Shown here: piece after piece, positions 8,105-19,930 of the stretch
Layout: every line of letters begins with the position of its first letter
How positions within the stretch are numbered: the first letter of the stretch is position 1
Assembly: GCF_003610495.1 (NCBI RefSeq)
Contig: NZ_RAPK01000006.1
Location: 181,241-245,240 of the forward strand
Source of the DNA: Sinobaca qinghaiensis
Lineage (GTDB): Bacteria > Bacillota > Bacilli > Bacillales > Marinococcaceae
Direction of reading: 5' to 3'
Length of the DNA: 64,000 bases
Notes under the pieces: generated by a model
The model's database searches: none
What the model was told of the DNA's origin: nothing
Seen by the model: the letters and a program-made list of their open reading frames with translations, nothing else
Translations under genes and position numbers: made by a program

Positions 8105-8956
8105 ATGAACATAAAAACAATAGCCGTAATCGGCGCAGGACAGATGGGGTCAGGCATTGCCCAGGTGCATGCAGAAGCCGGCTACGAGGTGTATTTATAC
8201 GATATCAGCGGAAAACAGGTGGAAAAAGGGCTCGAATCGATTCAGAAACGGCTGGAGCGAAATGCAGCAAAAGGCAGAATGACAGTGGAAGACCAGGAAA
8301 AGACGATGGGGAATCTGCATGCTTCTTACGTCTTAAGTGACGTTTCAAGAGCTGAATTAATTATCGAAGCCGCTTCTGAAAAAATGGAGATAAAAAAAGC
8401 GATTTTTGCCCAGCTTAATGAGGAAGCGCAGGAAACCGCTATTTTGGCAACAAACACGTCTTCTCTTCCTATCACCGAGATTGCAGCCGAAACGACAAGA
8501 CCCGACCGGGTCATCGGAATGCATTTTATGAATCCGGTACCTGTTATGAAGCTTGTCGAAGTCATCCGCGGTCTGGCTACAAGCGGAGAAACGACGAAAG
8601 CCATTATGGATGTGATTCAAACACTGCAGAAAACAGCAGTAGAGGTTCAGGATTCACCGGGTTTTGCGGCCAACCGGATTTTAATGCCGATGATAAACGA
8701 AGCGGTGTTTACGCTGCATGAAGGAACAGCTGACGTGGAAGGGATTGATAACGTCATGAAGCTCGGCATGAATCATCCAATGGGACCGCTTGAGCTTGCT
8801 GATTTTATCGGACTTGATACGTGCCTGTATATTATGGAAATTCTGCACGAAGGACTGGGCGAAGACAAATATCGTCCTTGTCCTCTGCTGCGTAAATACG
8901 TAAAAGCCGGATGGCTCGGAAAAAAGACAGGACGCGGGTTTTATGAATACAACTAA
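8105..8956 (+). CDS. mmgB: 3-hydroxyacyl-CoA (3-hydroxybutyryl-CoA) dehydrogenase
   Basis: The 283-residue enzyme oxidises 3-hydroxyacyl-CoA to 3-ketoacyl-CoA with NAD. The Rossmann motif GAGQMGSG begins at residue 10. The catalytic His is in GMHFMNPVPVM, with the Glu in EVIRG and the Asn near LMPMINEAV. The C-terminal domain ends GKKTGRGFYEYN, typical of MmgB/Hbd. The gene follows the thiolase by 12 bases with AGGAGG at 8094-8099, so the two are co-transcribed. Confidence 0.92.
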   Translation: MNIKTIAVIGAGQMGSGIAQVHAEAGYEVYLYDISGKQVEKGLESIQKRLERNAAKGRMTVEDQEKTMGNLHASYVLSDVSRAELIIEAASEKMEIKKAIFAQLNEEAQETAILATNTSSLPITEIAAETTRPDRVIGMHFMNPVPVMKLVEVIRGLATSGETTKAIMDVIQTLQKTAVEVQDSPGFAANRILMPMINEAVFTLHEGTADVEGIDNVMKLGMNHPMGPLELADFIGLDTCLYIMEILHEGLGEDKYRPCPLLRKYVKAGWLGKKTGRGFYEYN

Positions 8957-8973
8957 AGAATAGGGGCGGAAAA

Positions 8974-10113
8974 ATGAATCTCCGATGGACGGACGAACAG
9001 CAGATGATGCGGAAAACAGCCAGACAGTTCGCTGAAAAGGAAGTAGCTCCTGAAGTAGCACGTATGGAAGAAGAAGACCGCTTTCCGGCCGAACTGGTGC
9101 AGAAAATGGCCGGACTGGGCTTTATGGGGATCCCGATCGCTGAAAAATGGGGAGGGGCCGGAATGGACTTCCCCTCCTACATTCTGGCAATTCATGAAAT
9201 ATCCAAAAAAAGTGCGGCACTTGGCGTAATTTTATCGGTTCACACCTCTGTGGGCACGACGCCGATCGTCCATTTTGGGACAGACGAACAGAAAGCACAT
9301 TACCTACCCAAGCTTGCATCGGGAGAGTATCTTGGAGCATTTGCTCTAACAGAAGCAGGCTCTGGAAGTGACGCGTCCAGTTTAAAAACAACAGCAGAAA
9401 AGAAAGACGGCCGGTACGTGCTGAACGGTTCCAAAGTGTTCATTACCAATGCGGGAGCCGCGGACACCTATATTGTGTTCGCATCTACCTCGCCCGGCAC
9501 CGGGGCAAAGGGAATCAGTGCATTTATTGTCGAAAAAAACTTTCCGGGCTTTTCTGTAGGGAAAAAAGAACGGAAAATGGGTATGCACGGATCCAACACC
9601 TGCGAAATTATCCTGGATCATTGTGAAGTGCCTGTTGAAAACCTTCTCGGCAAAGAAGGCGAAGGGTTTTCGATTGCCTTATCAAACCTTTATGCAGGGC
9701 GGATAGGCATTGCCGCACAGTCGCTGGGCATAGCGGAAGCGGCTCTCGAAGCGTCTGTCGCCTACGCCAAAGAACGCAGACAGTTCGGAAAGCCGATCGG
9801 TTCGATGCAGGGCATCAGCTTTAAACTGGCTGATATGGCTACAAAAGTGGAAGCGGCCCGGCTTCTCGTGTATCAGGCAGCCGATGCCTATGAAAAAGGA
9901 AAAGCGACCGCGCAGTCGACCTCGATGACGAAGCTGTTCACCTCAAAAACGGCAATGGACGTGTCAGTTGAAGCGGTTCAGGTATTCGGCGGCTACGGCT
10001 ATACGAAAGAATATCCGGTGGAACGCTTTTTCCGTGATGCAAAAGTGTGCGAGATTTATGAAGGAACAAGCGAGATACAGCGGATTGTAATTGGGAAAAG
10101 CCTGATGGCATAA
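8974..10113 (+). CDS. mmgC: Acyl-CoA dehydrogenase (MmgC-like)
   Basis: This 379-residue FAD enzyme introduces the alpha-beta double bond into short or branched acyl-CoA and passes electrons to ETF. The signature FALTEAGSGSDASS lies near residue 125, the RRQFGKPIGSMQG region near 270, and the catalytic Glu in CEIYEGTSEIQR near the C-terminus. It lies 17 bases after mmgB. The next gene encodes a clearly related paralogue of equal length, so the pair looks like a tandem duplication with divided substrate range. Confidence 0.9.
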   Translation: MNLRWTDEQQMMRKTARQFAEKEVAPEVARMEEEDRFPAELVQKMAGLGFMGIPIAEKWGGAGMDFPSYILAIHEISKKSAALGVILSVHTSVGTTPIVHFGTDEQKAHYLPKLASGEYLGAFALTEAGSGSDASSLKTTAEKKDGRYVLNGSKVFITNAGAADTYIVFASTSPGTGAKGISAFIVEKNFPGFSVGKKERKMGMHGSNTCEIILDHCEVPVENLLGKEGEGFSIALSNLYAGRIGIAAQSLGIAEAALEASVAYAKERRQFGKPIGSMQGISFKLADMATKVEAARLLVYQAADAYEKGKATAQSTSMTKLFTSKTAMDVSVEAVQVFGGYGYTKEYPVERFFRDAKVCEIYEGTSEIQRIVIGKSLMA

Positions 10114-10128
10114 AAAGGAGAGAGAAAA

Positions 10129-11271
10129 ATGGACTTTGGACTCACAGAAGAGCAGCAGATGATCAGAAAAATGGTGCGCGATTTTGCCAAAAAAGAAGTA
10201 GCACCGACCGCGGAAGAACGGGACGAAGAAGAGCGGTTTGACCGCAGCATTTTTAACAAGATGGCAGAGCTCGGACTTACCGGTATACCGTGGCCGGAAG
10301 AATACGGAGGTATAGGGGGCGACTACGTAAGCTACGTGATTGCCGTAGAGGAGCTTTCCAGAGTCTGTGCCTCAACGGGAGTGACTTTATCAGCGCACCT
10401 TTCCTTAGCAGGCTGGCCGGTTTATACTTATGGAACAGAGGAACAAAAACAGAAATATTTAACAGCGATGGCTGCCGGTGACATGATGGGAGCCTACGGC
10501 CTCACAGAGCCCGGTTCCGGTTCCGATGCTGCCGCGATGAAAACAACAGCCAGAAAAGAAAACGGGGAGTATGTCCTGAACGGCTCCAAAATATTTATCA
10601 CAAACGGAGGCGAAGCAGATGTTTATATTGTTTTTGCGGTAACGGATCCGGCTCTCAAGCATAAAGGCGTGAGCGCATTTATCGTAGAAAAAAACTTTCC
10701 CGGTTTTTCAGTCGGAAAGAAAGAAAAAAAGCTCGGCATCCGCTCCTCTCCCACTACCGAAATTATATTTGAAGACTGCCGCGTGCCCGAAGAAAACCTG
10801 CTTGGAAGCGAAGGCCAGGGGTTTGCCATTGCGATGAAAACGCTTGACGGCGGACGCAACGGCATTGCCGCCCAGGCGGTGGGAATAGCGCAGGGCGCAC
10901 TGGATGCCGCGGTTGACTACGCGAAAGAACGAAAGCAGTTCGGAAAGCCGATTGCCAGCATGCAGGGTATTTCATTTAAGCTCGCGGATATGGCAGTTAA
11001 AGTAGAGGCCTCCCGCCTGCTTACCTACCAGGCAGCCTGGAACGAAAGCGAAGGAATTTCGTATGGAAAAGAATCGGCGATGTCGAAGCTGTTTGCAGGT
11101 GATTCGGCGATGGATGTTACGATAGAAGCAGTTCAGGTATTCGGAGGCTACGGATACACGAAAGATTATCCAGTCGAGCGGTACATGAGAGATGCTAAAA
11201 TCACCCAGATTTACGAAGGGACAAATGAAGTCCAGCGTCTCGTCATTGGTAAAATGCTGCTCAGCGACTGA
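10129..11271 (+). CDS. acdA: Acyl-CoA dehydrogenase (AcdA-like)
   Basis: This 380-residue paralogue of the preceding enzyme has the same landmarks: [25 protein letters not shown] and the catalytic Glu in [11 protein letters not shown]. In B. subtilis acdA sits next to rpoE-pyrG, and it occupies that region here. It is preceded by AAAAGGAGAG and follows the first dehydrogenase by 15 bases. A short or branched acyl-CoA such as isobutyryl-CoA is a plausible substrate given icmF in the operon, but the sequence alone does not settle it. Confidence 0.9.
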   Translation: MDFGLTEEQQMIRKMVRDFAKKEVAPTAEERDEEERFDRSIFNKMAELGLTGIPWPEEYGGIGGDYVSYVIAVEELSRVCASTGVTLSAHLSLAGWPVYTYGTEEQKQKYLTAMAAGDMMGAYGLTEPGSGSDAAAMKTTARKENGEYVLNGSKIFITNGGEADVYIVFAVTDPALKHKGVSAFIVEKNFPGFSVGKKEKKLGIRSSPTTEIIFEDCRVPEENLLGSEGQGFAIAMKTLDGGRNGIAAQAVGIAQGALDAAVDYAKERKQFGKPIASMQGISFKLADMAVKVEASRLLTYQAAWNESEGISYGKESAMSKLFAGDSAMDVTIEAVQVFGGYGYTKDYPVERYMRDAKITQIYEGTNEVQRLVIGKMLLSD

Positions 11272-11290
11272 TAAATACAGGAGGAGAAGC

Positions 11291-11923
11291 ATGCAGAAGA
11301 AAAAAGTGCCTTCCATGGTAAAAGACGAGCAGCTCATACAAATAAGAAGAGAACAGCTGATCAAAGGAGCGGTCAAGCTTTTTAAGGAAAAAGGCTTTCA
11401 TCGCACAACGACGAGGGAAATGGCAAAGGAAGCCGGCTTCAGCATCGGTACGCTGTATGAATACATCGGCTCTAAAGAAGATGTTCTCTACCTGGTCTGC
11501 GATTCGATATATGAAGAAGTAAGGACCCGTCTGGATGCCCACCTTGCAAAAAATGAAGCAGGGATGGACCGGCTCAGGCAGGTTATTGCTTCACTTTTTA
11601 AAGTGATGGACGAAATGCAGGATGAAGTGCTCATCATGTACCAGGAAGCCAAATCTCTTCCAAAAGAATCGTTGTCTTATGTGTTAAAAAAAGAAGCAGA
11701 AATGACAGCACTCGTAGAAAGCGCTGTTCGTGAAGCATCGGAACAGGGCAGCATCGCGCCTCTTGATCCGACAGAAATGGAAATACTGGCCAACAATATT
11801 ATGGTGGCCGGACAGATGTGGACATTCCGGCGCTGGACCGTGCAGAAAGCCTGCACCTTATCGGAATATACGGCTGTGCAAAGCAAACTGCTGCTTTCCA
11901 GCCTGACAGTGGAAGCAAAGTAG
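11291..11923 (+). CDS. TetR/AcrR-family regulator of the acyl-CoA operon
   Basis: A 210-residue DNA-binding repressor. The N-terminal helix-turn-helix lies around residues 20-60 ([20 protein letters not shown], then [15 protein letters not shown]). The C-terminal ligand domain is all helical and has no named motif. Its HTH differs from that of B. subtilis FadR, so I do not call it an orthologue. Being inside the operon, it probably autoregulates through the TGAGCGTTCGCTCA box at 6873. The start is ATG 11291 with AGGAGGAG upstream; a longer frame begins inside acdA and is rejected. Confidence 0.82.
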   Translation: MQKKKVPSMVKDEQLIQIRREQLIKGAVKLFKEKGFHRTTTREMAKEAGFSIGTLYEYIGSKEDVLYLVCDSIYEEVRTRLDAHLAKNEAGMDRLRQVIASLFKVMDEMQDEVLIMYQEAKSLPKESLSYVLKKEAEMTALVESAVREASEQGSIAPLDPTEMEILANNIMVAGQMWTFRRWTVQKACTLSEYTAVQSKLLLSSLTVEAK

Positions 11924-11945
11924 TTTAGAAACGGAGGAATGCAGC

Positions 11946-14900
11946 ATGGCAGTACAGGAGATGCATACATTAAAAAATCCGGTACGGTTTGTGACTGCTT
12001 CCAGCCTGTTTGATGGACATGACGCCTCGATTAATATTATGAGGCGCCTTCTTCAGGCAGGGGGGGCAGAAGTGATTCATTTAGGGCATAACCGTTCTGT
12101 TGAAGAAATTGTAAACGCCTCCATACAGGAAGATGTTCAGGGTATTGCGATTTCTTCTTATCAGGGCGGACACATGGAATACTTTAAATACTGCTACGAC
12201 CTTCTTCAGGAAAAAGGAGCCGGCCATATCCGTATTTACGGCGGAGGAGGAGGAGTGATTAACCCTCCTGAAATTAAAGAGCTTCACGAATATGGAATCG
12301 CTCATATTTTTTCTCCGGATGATGGAAGAACCTTCGGCCTGCGCGGCATGATCAGCCAAATGCTCGAAGAATGTGATTTTCCGGCAGCGTCGAATCAGGT
12401 ATTTTCGCTCAGCGATATTAAAGAAAAAAATGACCAGGCCGTCGCTCGTTTTATGACGGTGGCTGAAAATGAGAACCTTCGTACAGGACCCTGGAAAGAA
12501 GCACTGCTGTCTATACAGCACACTGAAGGAACATATCCGGTGCTTGGTATTACAGGAACAGGGGGCGCCGGGAAAAGTTCATTAACTGATGAACTCGTGC
12601 GCCGGTTCCTGCGGGAATTTACCGATAAATCCATCGCCATTTTGTCTATAGATCCGACCAAGCAGAAAACAGGCGGCGCCCTGCTTGGGGACCGGATCCG
12701 GATGAATGCCATTCATCATCCGAGGGTTTTCATGAGAAGCCTTGCTACCAGAAGTTCTAAAACAGAAACGTCGAGCAGCCTCCGGGATGCCATTCAGGTG
12801 GCCAAAGCGGCAGAATTTGACCTGATTATTGTCGAAACAAGCGGTATCGGCCAGGGGGATGCTGAAATCGCCGAAATCGCCGATGTATCGCTTTACGTTA
12901 TGACGAGTGAATTCGGTGCGCCGTCCCAGCTGGAAAAAATAGATATGATTGATTTTGCTGACGTGATCTCTATTAATAAATTTGACCGCAAAGGCTCGGA
13001 AGACGCGCTCCGGGACGTTAGGAAACAGTATCAGCGCAGCCGGGAGTGGTTCGACCGACGGACAGAAGAAATGCCTGTCTACGGAACGATAGCGAGCCAG
13101 TTTAATGATCCCGGAACGAATATTCTTTTTTCCGAAATCGTTCAGTCTATTGAAAAAAAGTGCGGCGTCGACTGGCATACAACGATTGATACAGACCGGG
13201 AAACCGGCAAAAAAGATATGATTATCCCTGCAGACCGTACCCCGTATCTCCGGGAAATTGTGCAGACGGTAAGGGGCTATAAACAGCATGCGGCCGAGCA
13301 GGCAGAAACCGCGAGAAAGCTGTTTCAGATTGACGGTACGCTGCGTCTTCTCGAGAAGAACGGCAACACGGTGCAGGAGCTTGAAGAGATAAAAGGGCAG
13401 ATAGAAAAGCAGCTTGATCCGGAAGTGAAAAGGCTTCTTGACGGCTGGGAAGATTTAAAAACAGCTTACGATGGAGATACGTTCACTTCAAAAGTCCGGG
13501 AGAAAGAAATCGTGACAGAACTAAATGTAGAAACGCTCTCCGGTTTAAAAGTAAAACGTGTCGCGCTTCCCCGTTTCAAAGATTGGGGAGCGATCGCAGA
13601 ATGGCAGATGCTTGAAAACATTCCTGGCTCCTTTCCGTTTACGGCCGGAGTATTTCCATTTAAACGCAAAGGCGAGGACCCGAAACGGCAGTTCGCCGGC
13701 GAAGGCACGCCTGCGCGGACGAACCGGAGATTTCATTATCTGTCCCAGGACGATGAAGCGAAAAGGCTGAGCACTGCGTTTGATTCCGTTACTTTATATG
13801 GAGAAGACCCGGACGAGCGTCCGGACATTTACGGAAAAGTCGGAGAAAGCGGAGTGAGCATCTGTACGCTTGAAGACATGAAGAAACTCTATGAAGGATT
13901 TGACCTGATTTCGCCGTCCACCTCTGTGTCTATGACGATTAACGGTCCGGCACCTATTATTCTGGCTATGTTCATGAATACCGCCGTAGACCAGCAGATA
14001 GAGTTGTTTGCAGAAAAAGAAGGACGGCCGGCTTCGGATGAAGAGAAACAGCAGATCAGGGCAGAAACGCTTGCGACAGTGCGCGGAACGGTTCAGGCCG
14101 ATATTTTAAAAGAAGACCAGGGCCAGAACACGTGTATTTTTTCAACGGAATTTGCCCTGCGGATGATGGGGGATATTCAGCAGTACTTTATTGATAATAA
14201 AGTGCGTAACTACTATTCTGTATCGATTTCGGGCTATCATATCGCGGAAGCCGGAGCCAATCCGATCAGCCAGGTCGCGTTTACACTCTCCAATGCGTTT
14301 ACCTATGTAGAATATTATTTGAGCCGCGGCATGGATATAGATGAATTTGCGGCGAATCTCTCCTTCTTTTTCAGCAACGGGCTCGATGCAGAGTATGCCG
14401 TTATCGGAAGGGTCGCCCGCAGAATCTGGGCTGTCGTCATGAAAGAAAAGTACGGCGGCAATGAAAGAAGCCAGAAGCTGAAGTACCATGTGCAGACATC
14501 AGGCCGTTCCCTGCATGCTCAGGAAGTGGACTTTAACGATATCCGCACGACGCTTCAGGCACTTCTCGCTATCTATGACAACTGCAATTCGCTTCATACG
14601 AATGCCTATGACGAAGCAGTAACCACGCCGACAGAAAGTTCGGTCCGCCGGGCCATGGCGATTCAGATGATAATTACAAAAGAACTCGGTCTGGCCAAAA
14701 ACGAAAATTCGACCCAGGGTTCTTTCATTTTGGAAGAATTAACAGAGCTGGTAGAAGAAGCGGTGCTCCAGGAAATGAGCCGAATTGACGACAGGGGCGG
14801 TGTACTAGGCGCCATGGAAACCCAGTATCAGCGCGGGAAAATCCAGGAAGAATCCATGTATTATGAAATGAAAAAGCATACAGGCGAGCTGCCGATCATC

Positions 14901-15182
14901 GGGGTCAATACGTATCTGGCCCCTGAAAAAGAGGAAACCGTGTTTGATATGGAGCTGGCGCGCGCAGATAAGGAAGAAAAAGACAGCCAGATAGCCGCTC
15001 TCCGCGCATTTCAGCAGAAGCACGAAGCGACAGCCCCGGAGGCGCTGAGGCGGCTTCAGGAGACGGCTGTGTCCGGAGGCAATGTGTTTGCAGAACTTAT
15101 GGAAACAGTCCGCACGGCAAGTCTTGGCCAGATCACCCATGCATTGTATGAAGTAGGCGGCCAATACCGTCGAAATATGTAA
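11946..15182 (+). CDS. icmF: Fused isobutyryl-CoA mutase IcmF
   Basis: The 1078-residue cobalamin enzyme interconverts isobutyryl-CoA and n-butyryl-CoA, linking valine-derived acyl chains to beta-oxidation. Three parts are seen in order. First is a B12-binding domain ([13 protein letters not shown] near residue 21, SSYQGGH, YGGGGG). Second is a MeaI/ArgK-type G-protein chaperone with P-loop GTGGAGKSS near residue 201 and NKFD near 336. Third is the TIM-barrel mutase half with [14 protein letters not shown] and [12 protein letters not shown]. Length and order match known IcmF proteins. AACGGAGGAAT precedes ATG 11946, 22 bases after the TetR gene. Confidence 0.93.
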   Translation: MAVQEMHTLKNPVRFVTASSLFDGHDASINIMRRLLQAGGAEVIHLGHNRSVEEIVNASIQEDVQGIAISSYQGGHMEYFKYCYDLLQEKGAGHIRIYGGGGGVINPPEIKELHEYGIAHIFSPDDGRTFGLRGMISQMLEECDFPAASNQVFSLSDIKEKNDQAVARFMTVAENENLRTGPWKEALLSIQHTEGTYPVLGITGTGGAGKSSLTDELVRRFLREFTDKSIAILSIDPTKQKTGGALLGDRIRMNAIHHPRVFMRSLATRSSKTETSSSLRDAIQVAKAAEFDLIIVETSGIGQGDAEIAEIADVSLYVMTSEFGAPSQLEKIDMIDFADVISINKFDRKGSEDALRDVRKQYQRSREWFDRRTEEMPVYGTIASQFNDPGTNILFSEIVQSIEKKCGVDWHTTIDTDRETGKKDMIIPADRTPYLREIVQTVRGYKQHAAEQAETARKLFQIDGTLRLLEKNGNTVQELEEIKGQIEKQLDPEVKRLLDGWEDLKTAYDGDTFTSKVREKEIVTELNVETLSGLKVKRVALPRFKDWGAIAEWQMLENIPGSFPFTAGVFPFKRKGEDPKRQFAGEGTPARTNRRFHYLSQDDEAKRLSTAFDSVTLYGEDPDERPDIYGKVGESGVSICTLEDMKKLYEGFDLISPSTSVSMTINGPAPIILAMFMNTAVDQQIELFAEKEGRPASDEEKQQIRAETLATVRGTVQADILKEDQGQNTCIFSTEFALRMMGDIQQYFIDNKVRNYYSVSISGYHIAEAGANPISQVAFTLSNAFTYVEYYLSRGMDIDEFAANLSFFFSNGLDAEYAVIGRVARRIWAVVMKEKYGGNERSQKLKYHVQTSGRSLHAQEVDFNDIRTTLQALLAIYDNCNSLHTNAYDEAVTTPTESSVRRAMAIQMIITKELGLAKNENSTQGSFILEELTELVEEAVLQEMSRIDDRGGVLGAMETQYQRGKIQEESMYYEMKKHTGELPIIGVNTYLAPEKEETVFDMELARADKEEKDSQIAALRAFQQKHEATAPEALRRLQETAVSGGNVFAELMETVRTASLGQITHALYEVGGQYRRNM

Positions 15183-15322
15183 TTTTTAAGATTCCTTATC
15201 AAACAGCTGGTAAATTAAAAGGAAATATGTTTATAATGGAAAGTATGATTTTAACGGTGCAGATGGAATTATAAAGAATCTGACCCGGCAGCAAGAATAC
15301 TTTCTGAAAGGATGTGCGGCCA

Positions 15323-15796
15323 GTGAGCATCCGCGATTTTACGGAAGAACAAATCGTCGAAATGTCCGCTATTGAGTTGGCTTTTGTATTATTGAACGAG
15401 GAAAAAAAGCCATATGATTACCAGCAGTTATTCAATCGCATCGTCGATCTGAAAGGTTTGAACCACGAAGAAACAAGCCGCCGCAGAACAAAGCTGTTTA
15501 CAGCTTTTAATTTAGATGGCCGTTTTATTCATTTAGGCGAAAACCACTGGGGCCTTAGAGAATGGTATTCTCTTGACCAGAGTGATGAAGAGCTTAGTGA
15601 TACCGTGAAACCGAAGAAGCCTGCAGATGATGATTTTGAACTGGAAGAGGATGTAGAGTCCGATGATGATCTTGAAGACATCAAAGATGATTTGGACGAT
15701 TACTCCGAGAAGGAAGACGCTGACGAAGACGAAGACAACTTAGACGGATTTGGGAACGTAAAGAAACCAAAAGTGCCGGACGAAATCGAAGAATAG
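15323..15796 (+). CDS. rpoE: RNA polymerase delta subunit
   Basis: The 157-residue delta subunit helps Gram-positive RNA polymerase recycle and lowers non-specific initiation. The N-terminal half is the folded HARE-HTH domain (EMSAIELAFVLLNEEKKPYDYQQL). The C-terminal third is an unstructured run of Asp and Glu, as in all delta proteins. Two GTG starts are possible. I prefer 15323 because GAAAGG is about 11 bases upstream, whereas the earlier GTG at 15314 lies directly on the ribosome site. pyrG follows, as in B. subtilis. Confidence 0.9.
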   Translation: MSIRDFTEEQIVEMSAIELAFVLLNEEKKPYDYQQLFNRIVDLKGLNHEETSRRRTKLFTAFNLDGRFIHLGENHWGLREWYSLDQSDEELSDTVKPKKPADDDFELEEDVESDDDLEDIKDDLDDYSEKEDADEDEDNLDGFGNVKKPKVPDEIEE

Positions 15797-15814
15797 GATT
15801 CAGGAGTTACCTCC

Positions 15815-15843
15815 TTGACTTTTATTCAAAGGCTAGGTAAAAT
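15815..15843 (+). promoter_or_regulatory. pyrG promoter
   Basis: TTGACT (15815-15820), 17 bases, TAAAAT (15838-15843). The expected start is the GGGC at 15851, eight bases after the -10. Confidence 0.8.
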
Positions 15844-15850
15844 CATTTTT

Positions 15851-15955
15851 GGGCTTTACGAGAACGAATCAATTCATGCATAACGTTGACGTTAATGACG
15901 AACAAGCAAAAGGGCGCCCCTCCCGAGGGTGAGGTGTCGCTTTTGCTTTTTTTTT
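15851..15955 (+). promoter_or_regulatory. pyrG CTP-sensing attenuator leader
   Basis: The transcript should begin GGGCUUU. In B. subtilis pyrG the first bases are GGGC, and low CTP causes reiterative G addition at the fourth position; the poly-G then pairs with a C/U-rich part of the terminator. Here the terminator has stem arms GCAAAAG (15906-15912) and CTTTTGC (15940-15946), an upper 5' arm rich in C (CGCCCCTCCC), and nine Ts after it. All parts needed for the known mechanism are present. Confidence 0.8.
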
Positions 15956-16029
15956 GTTTTCATGCCCCCTTACCGGCACAGCATGAAATCATTTATAGAA
16001 AGAAGTTAACATAAAAAGGAGTAGATTGA

Positions 16030-17631
<1,602 letters not shown>

Positions 17632-17641
17632 TAATAGATGC

Positions 17642-17679
17642 AAAAAAGGAGCTGTCCCCTTAGGGAGGCTCCTTTTTTT
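17642..17679. terminator. Bidirectional terminator between pyrG and ywjG
   Basis: AAAAAAGGAGC (17642-17652) pairs with GCTCCTTTTTT (17668-17678). Both strands end in T-runs, and the hairpin touches the stop codon of the convergent ywjG. Confidence 0.85.
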
Positions 17680-18193
17680 AGGATGATAATTCCTCAAGCA
17701 TTTCCTGCATGTATAAAAACAAAAGCTGACCGGTAAAAAGGGCGGCAAGAGAAGCGGGATCCCCTTGTTTTTCACCGGTGTCTGTCGGAACAATCCCGCC
17801 GCGAACAAAGGTGGCGAGCCATACATCAAGTGCTTCAAGTTCTGTATTCTCCTGAGCAGAGGCAGGTCCGATAATAACAGAAGAAGCTGAAGCACGGCCG
17901 GCTGCCCCCTGCCGGGACAGCATGCTGCTATCCTGGTCAGTGAGCAGAAGCAGACGGTCCGCTTCCTGCATCCCGGATGGAATGTCTTCCGTAAAAACGA
18001 GGCCTTCCGGTGCATCAGGATGGCTGCATAGGGAAACAGCTGTACCTTTGAGCGATGGCGCGGCAGCTATGTAAAGCGTACCTGTACCCGAAACCGCCTG
18101 CAAAAGCAGCCGGGAGGCATCTTCAAATGCTTCTTCCTGTTTAGACGCAATCGACTGAAAGATCCCCTGCAGCTGGGTGGCAAATATCTTCAT
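17678..18193 (-). CDS. ywjG: DUF2529 protein YwjG
   Basis: The 171-residue protein is recognised by its position between pyrG and spo0F and by its start MKIFATQLQGIFQSI, as in B. subtilis YwjG. The family (DUF2529) is thought to resemble the SIS phosphosugar-binding fold; function is unknown. It is acidic, with no signal peptide or membrane segment. AGGAGAG lies about 7 bases before the ATG on the minus strand. It is convergent with pyrG and shares its terminator. Confidence 0.85.
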   Translation of the reverse strand: MKIFATQLQGIFQSIASKQEEAFEDASRLLLQAVSGTGTLYIAAAPSLKGTAVSLCSHPDAPEGLVFTEDIPSGMQEADRLLLLTDQDSSMLSRQGAAGRASASSVIIGPASAQENTELEALDVWLATFVRGGIVPTDTGEKQGDPASLAALFTGQLLFLYMQEMLEELSS

Positions 18194-18325
18194 CGTATCT
18201 CTCCTTTTTCAATACAGTCAGATTTCTATTGTGCAGGATGCAGGACGAAATGAAAAGCGGTACGTTTAATGAAGCGGCTGGGCGTGAAAAGATATGTATA
18301 GGCACCAGGTTAGGAGTTTGTTCAA

Positions 18326-18691
18326 ATGAAAAAAATTCTAATTGTAGATGATCAATACGGTATAAGAGTTCTTCTTAAAGAAGTGCTCAAAAAAGATGGA
18401 TTCGAGATCTTTCAATCAGCTAACGGAGAAGGGGCACTTGAGCTCGTGCAGCAGGAAAAGCCGGATCTTATGCTTCTTGATATGCGGATACCGGGCATGA
18501 GCGGTCTGGAGATCATGAGAGAAATGAAAAATCGTGAAATGCAGTCAGATATTAAAATTATTTTAATGACGGCGTTTGGCGAAGAGCAGATGATGACAGA
18601 GGCAAAAGAGCTCGGTATTACGGATCATTTTGCCAAACCTTTTGACATTTCCACGATTCGAGAGAAGGTAAAACTTCATCTGGAATCTTAA
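18326..18691 (+). CDS. spo0F: Sporulation phosphorelay response regulator Spo0F
   Basis: This 121-residue single-domain receiver accepts phosphate from sensor kinases and hands it to Spo0B in the sporulation phosphorelay. The acidic pocket is Asp8-Asp9, the phosphorylated Asp is Asp52 (LLDMRIPGMSG), and the switch residues are Thr82 and Lys104 in HFAKPFD. The sequence around VDDQYGIR is diagnostic for Spo0F rather than CheY. Two extra residues lie between Asp52 and Thr82 compared with B. subtilis. I found no clear sigma-H or Spo0A box upstream. Several other sporulation genes usually near this region are absent from the window. Confidence 0.92.
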   Translation: MKKILIVDDQYGIRVLLKEVLKKDGFEIFQSANGEGALELVQQEKPDLMLLDMRIPGMSGLEIMREMKNREMQSDIKIILMTAFGEEQMMTEAKELGITDHFAKPFDISTIREKVKLHLES

Positions 18692-18768
18692 TAAACGAGC
18701 GGTTTTTATCTTTTTTCAATAAGTAACCGTTCTCATTTAAGGCGGGCAGATGAATTTTTATTATGATA

Positions 18769-18777
18769 TGCTATAAT
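18769..18777 (+). promoter_or_regulatory. Extended -10 element for fbaA
   Basis: TGCTATAAT combines the TGN extension with a perfect -10. No good -35 is present 17 bases upstream, as is common for extended -10 promoters. Confidence 0.6.
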
Positions 18778-18874
18778 ACAAACAGAAACCAACAGAACAG
18801 CTTATTTCACGATTTCATTTTGAAGAAATACTGTTCTGCTGGAAATATTGTTCAATGGAAGAGGGAGGACCAAC

Positions 18875-19741
18875 ATGCCTTTAGTATCAATGAAAGAAAT
18901 GCTGGAAACAGCAAAAGCAGAGAATTATGCTGTAGGTCAATTTAACTTAAATAATATGGAATTCACACAAGCCATCCTTCAGGCTGCAGAAGAGGAGAAA
19001 TCTCCGGTAATCTGTGGTGTATCCGAAGGTGCCGCCCGTTATATGGGAGGATTTGAGTTTGTTGTAGATATGGTAAAAGCTTACATTAAAGCTTATAATG
19101 TAACTGTTCCTGTAGCTATTCACCTGGACCATGGTTCCAGCTTTGAGAGCTGCGTACAGGCAATTAAAGCAGGCTTTACGTCTGTAATGATTGACGGCTC
19201 CCATCACCCGCTTGAAGAAAACATTTCTATTACAAAGCGCGTTGTAGACGTAGCACACGCTGTAGGCGTATCTGTTGAAGCCGAACTTGGACGCGTCGGC
19301 GGCCAGGAAGACGACTTGATCGTTGACGATGCAGAAGCCGCTTATGCTATTCCTTCTGAATGTAAAGAGCTTGTAGAACAGACCGGCGTAGACTGCCTTG
19401 CAGCTGCTCTTGGATCTGTACACGGCCCTTACAAAGGCGAGCCGAACCTTGGCTTTGACCGTATGGAAGAAATCAACCAGATGATCGGCGGCATTCCGCT
19501 TGTTCTTCACGGCGGTACTGGTATTCCAACAGACGACGTGAAAAAAGCAATCCGTTTCGGTCACGCTAAAGTGAACGTAAACACAGAGAGCCAGATCACT
19601 TCTGCACAGGCAGTACGTGACACTCTTGCAGCACAGCCGGAACAGTATGACCCGCGTAAATATCTTGGACCTGCACGCGATGCAATCAAGACAACTGTAA
19701 AAGGTAAAATGCAGGAATTTGGTTCTTCTAATAAAGCATAA
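18875..19741 (+). CDS. fbaA: Class II fructose-bisphosphate aldolase
   Basis: The 288-residue zinc-dependent aldolase interconverts fructose 1,6-bisphosphate with DHAP and glyceraldehyde 3-phosphate. Zinc ligands are in HLDHGSSFE (near residue 85), the later His of [11 protein letters not shown] and HGGTGIP. The start ATG 18875 ([10 protein letters not shown]) follows GAGGGAGGA and matches the B. subtilis start; the longer frame from 18848 has no ribosome site. It sits with tal and glpX in a central carbon cluster. Confidence 0.95.
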   Translation: MPLVSMKEMLETAKAENYAVGQFNLNNMEFTQAILQAAEEEKSPVICGVSEGAARYMGGFEFVVDMVKAYIKAYNVTVPVAIHLDHGSSFESCVQAIKAGFTSVMIDGSHHPLEENISITKRVVDVAHAVGVSVEAELGRVGGQEDDLIVDDAEAAYAIPSECKELVEQTGVDCLAAALGSVHGPYKGEPNLGFDRMEEINQMIGGIPLVLHGGTGIPTDDVKKAIRFGHAKVNVNTESQITSAQAVRDTLAAQPEQYDPRKYLGPARDAIKTTVKGKMQEFGSSNKA

Positions 19742-19756
19742 TTAAACATTTCAAAG

Positions 19757-19825
19757 AAGAGCTGACATGTAAAAAGACATCAGCATATTGTATGGCGTCT
19801 TTTACTGTTGGCTCTTTTCTTTTTT
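19757..19825 (+). terminator. Long-stem terminator after fbaA
   Basis: AAGAGC and GTAAAAAGAC in the 5' arm pair with GTCTTTTAC and GCTCTT in the 3' arm, with small bulges. The hairpin is followed by TTCTTTTTT. Confidence 0.7.
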
Positions 19826-19930
19826 ACCAAATACAGGTATTATTTTTAAAGAGATTCTTTTATTCAGAATTATGATAGCGCTATTATATCTGTATTATTA
19901 GAATTATCAATCGAATGGAGGAGTCATTTT

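Noticed and set aside
12582-13289. 235-codon minus-strand frame inside icmF
   Set aside because: It is a shadow of the real icmF frame, with no ribosome site or recognisable domain.
18194-18325. Sigma-H or Spo0A box before spo0F
   Set aside because: Several AGGA and GAAA words occur, but none has the right spacing and no TGTCGAA is seen.
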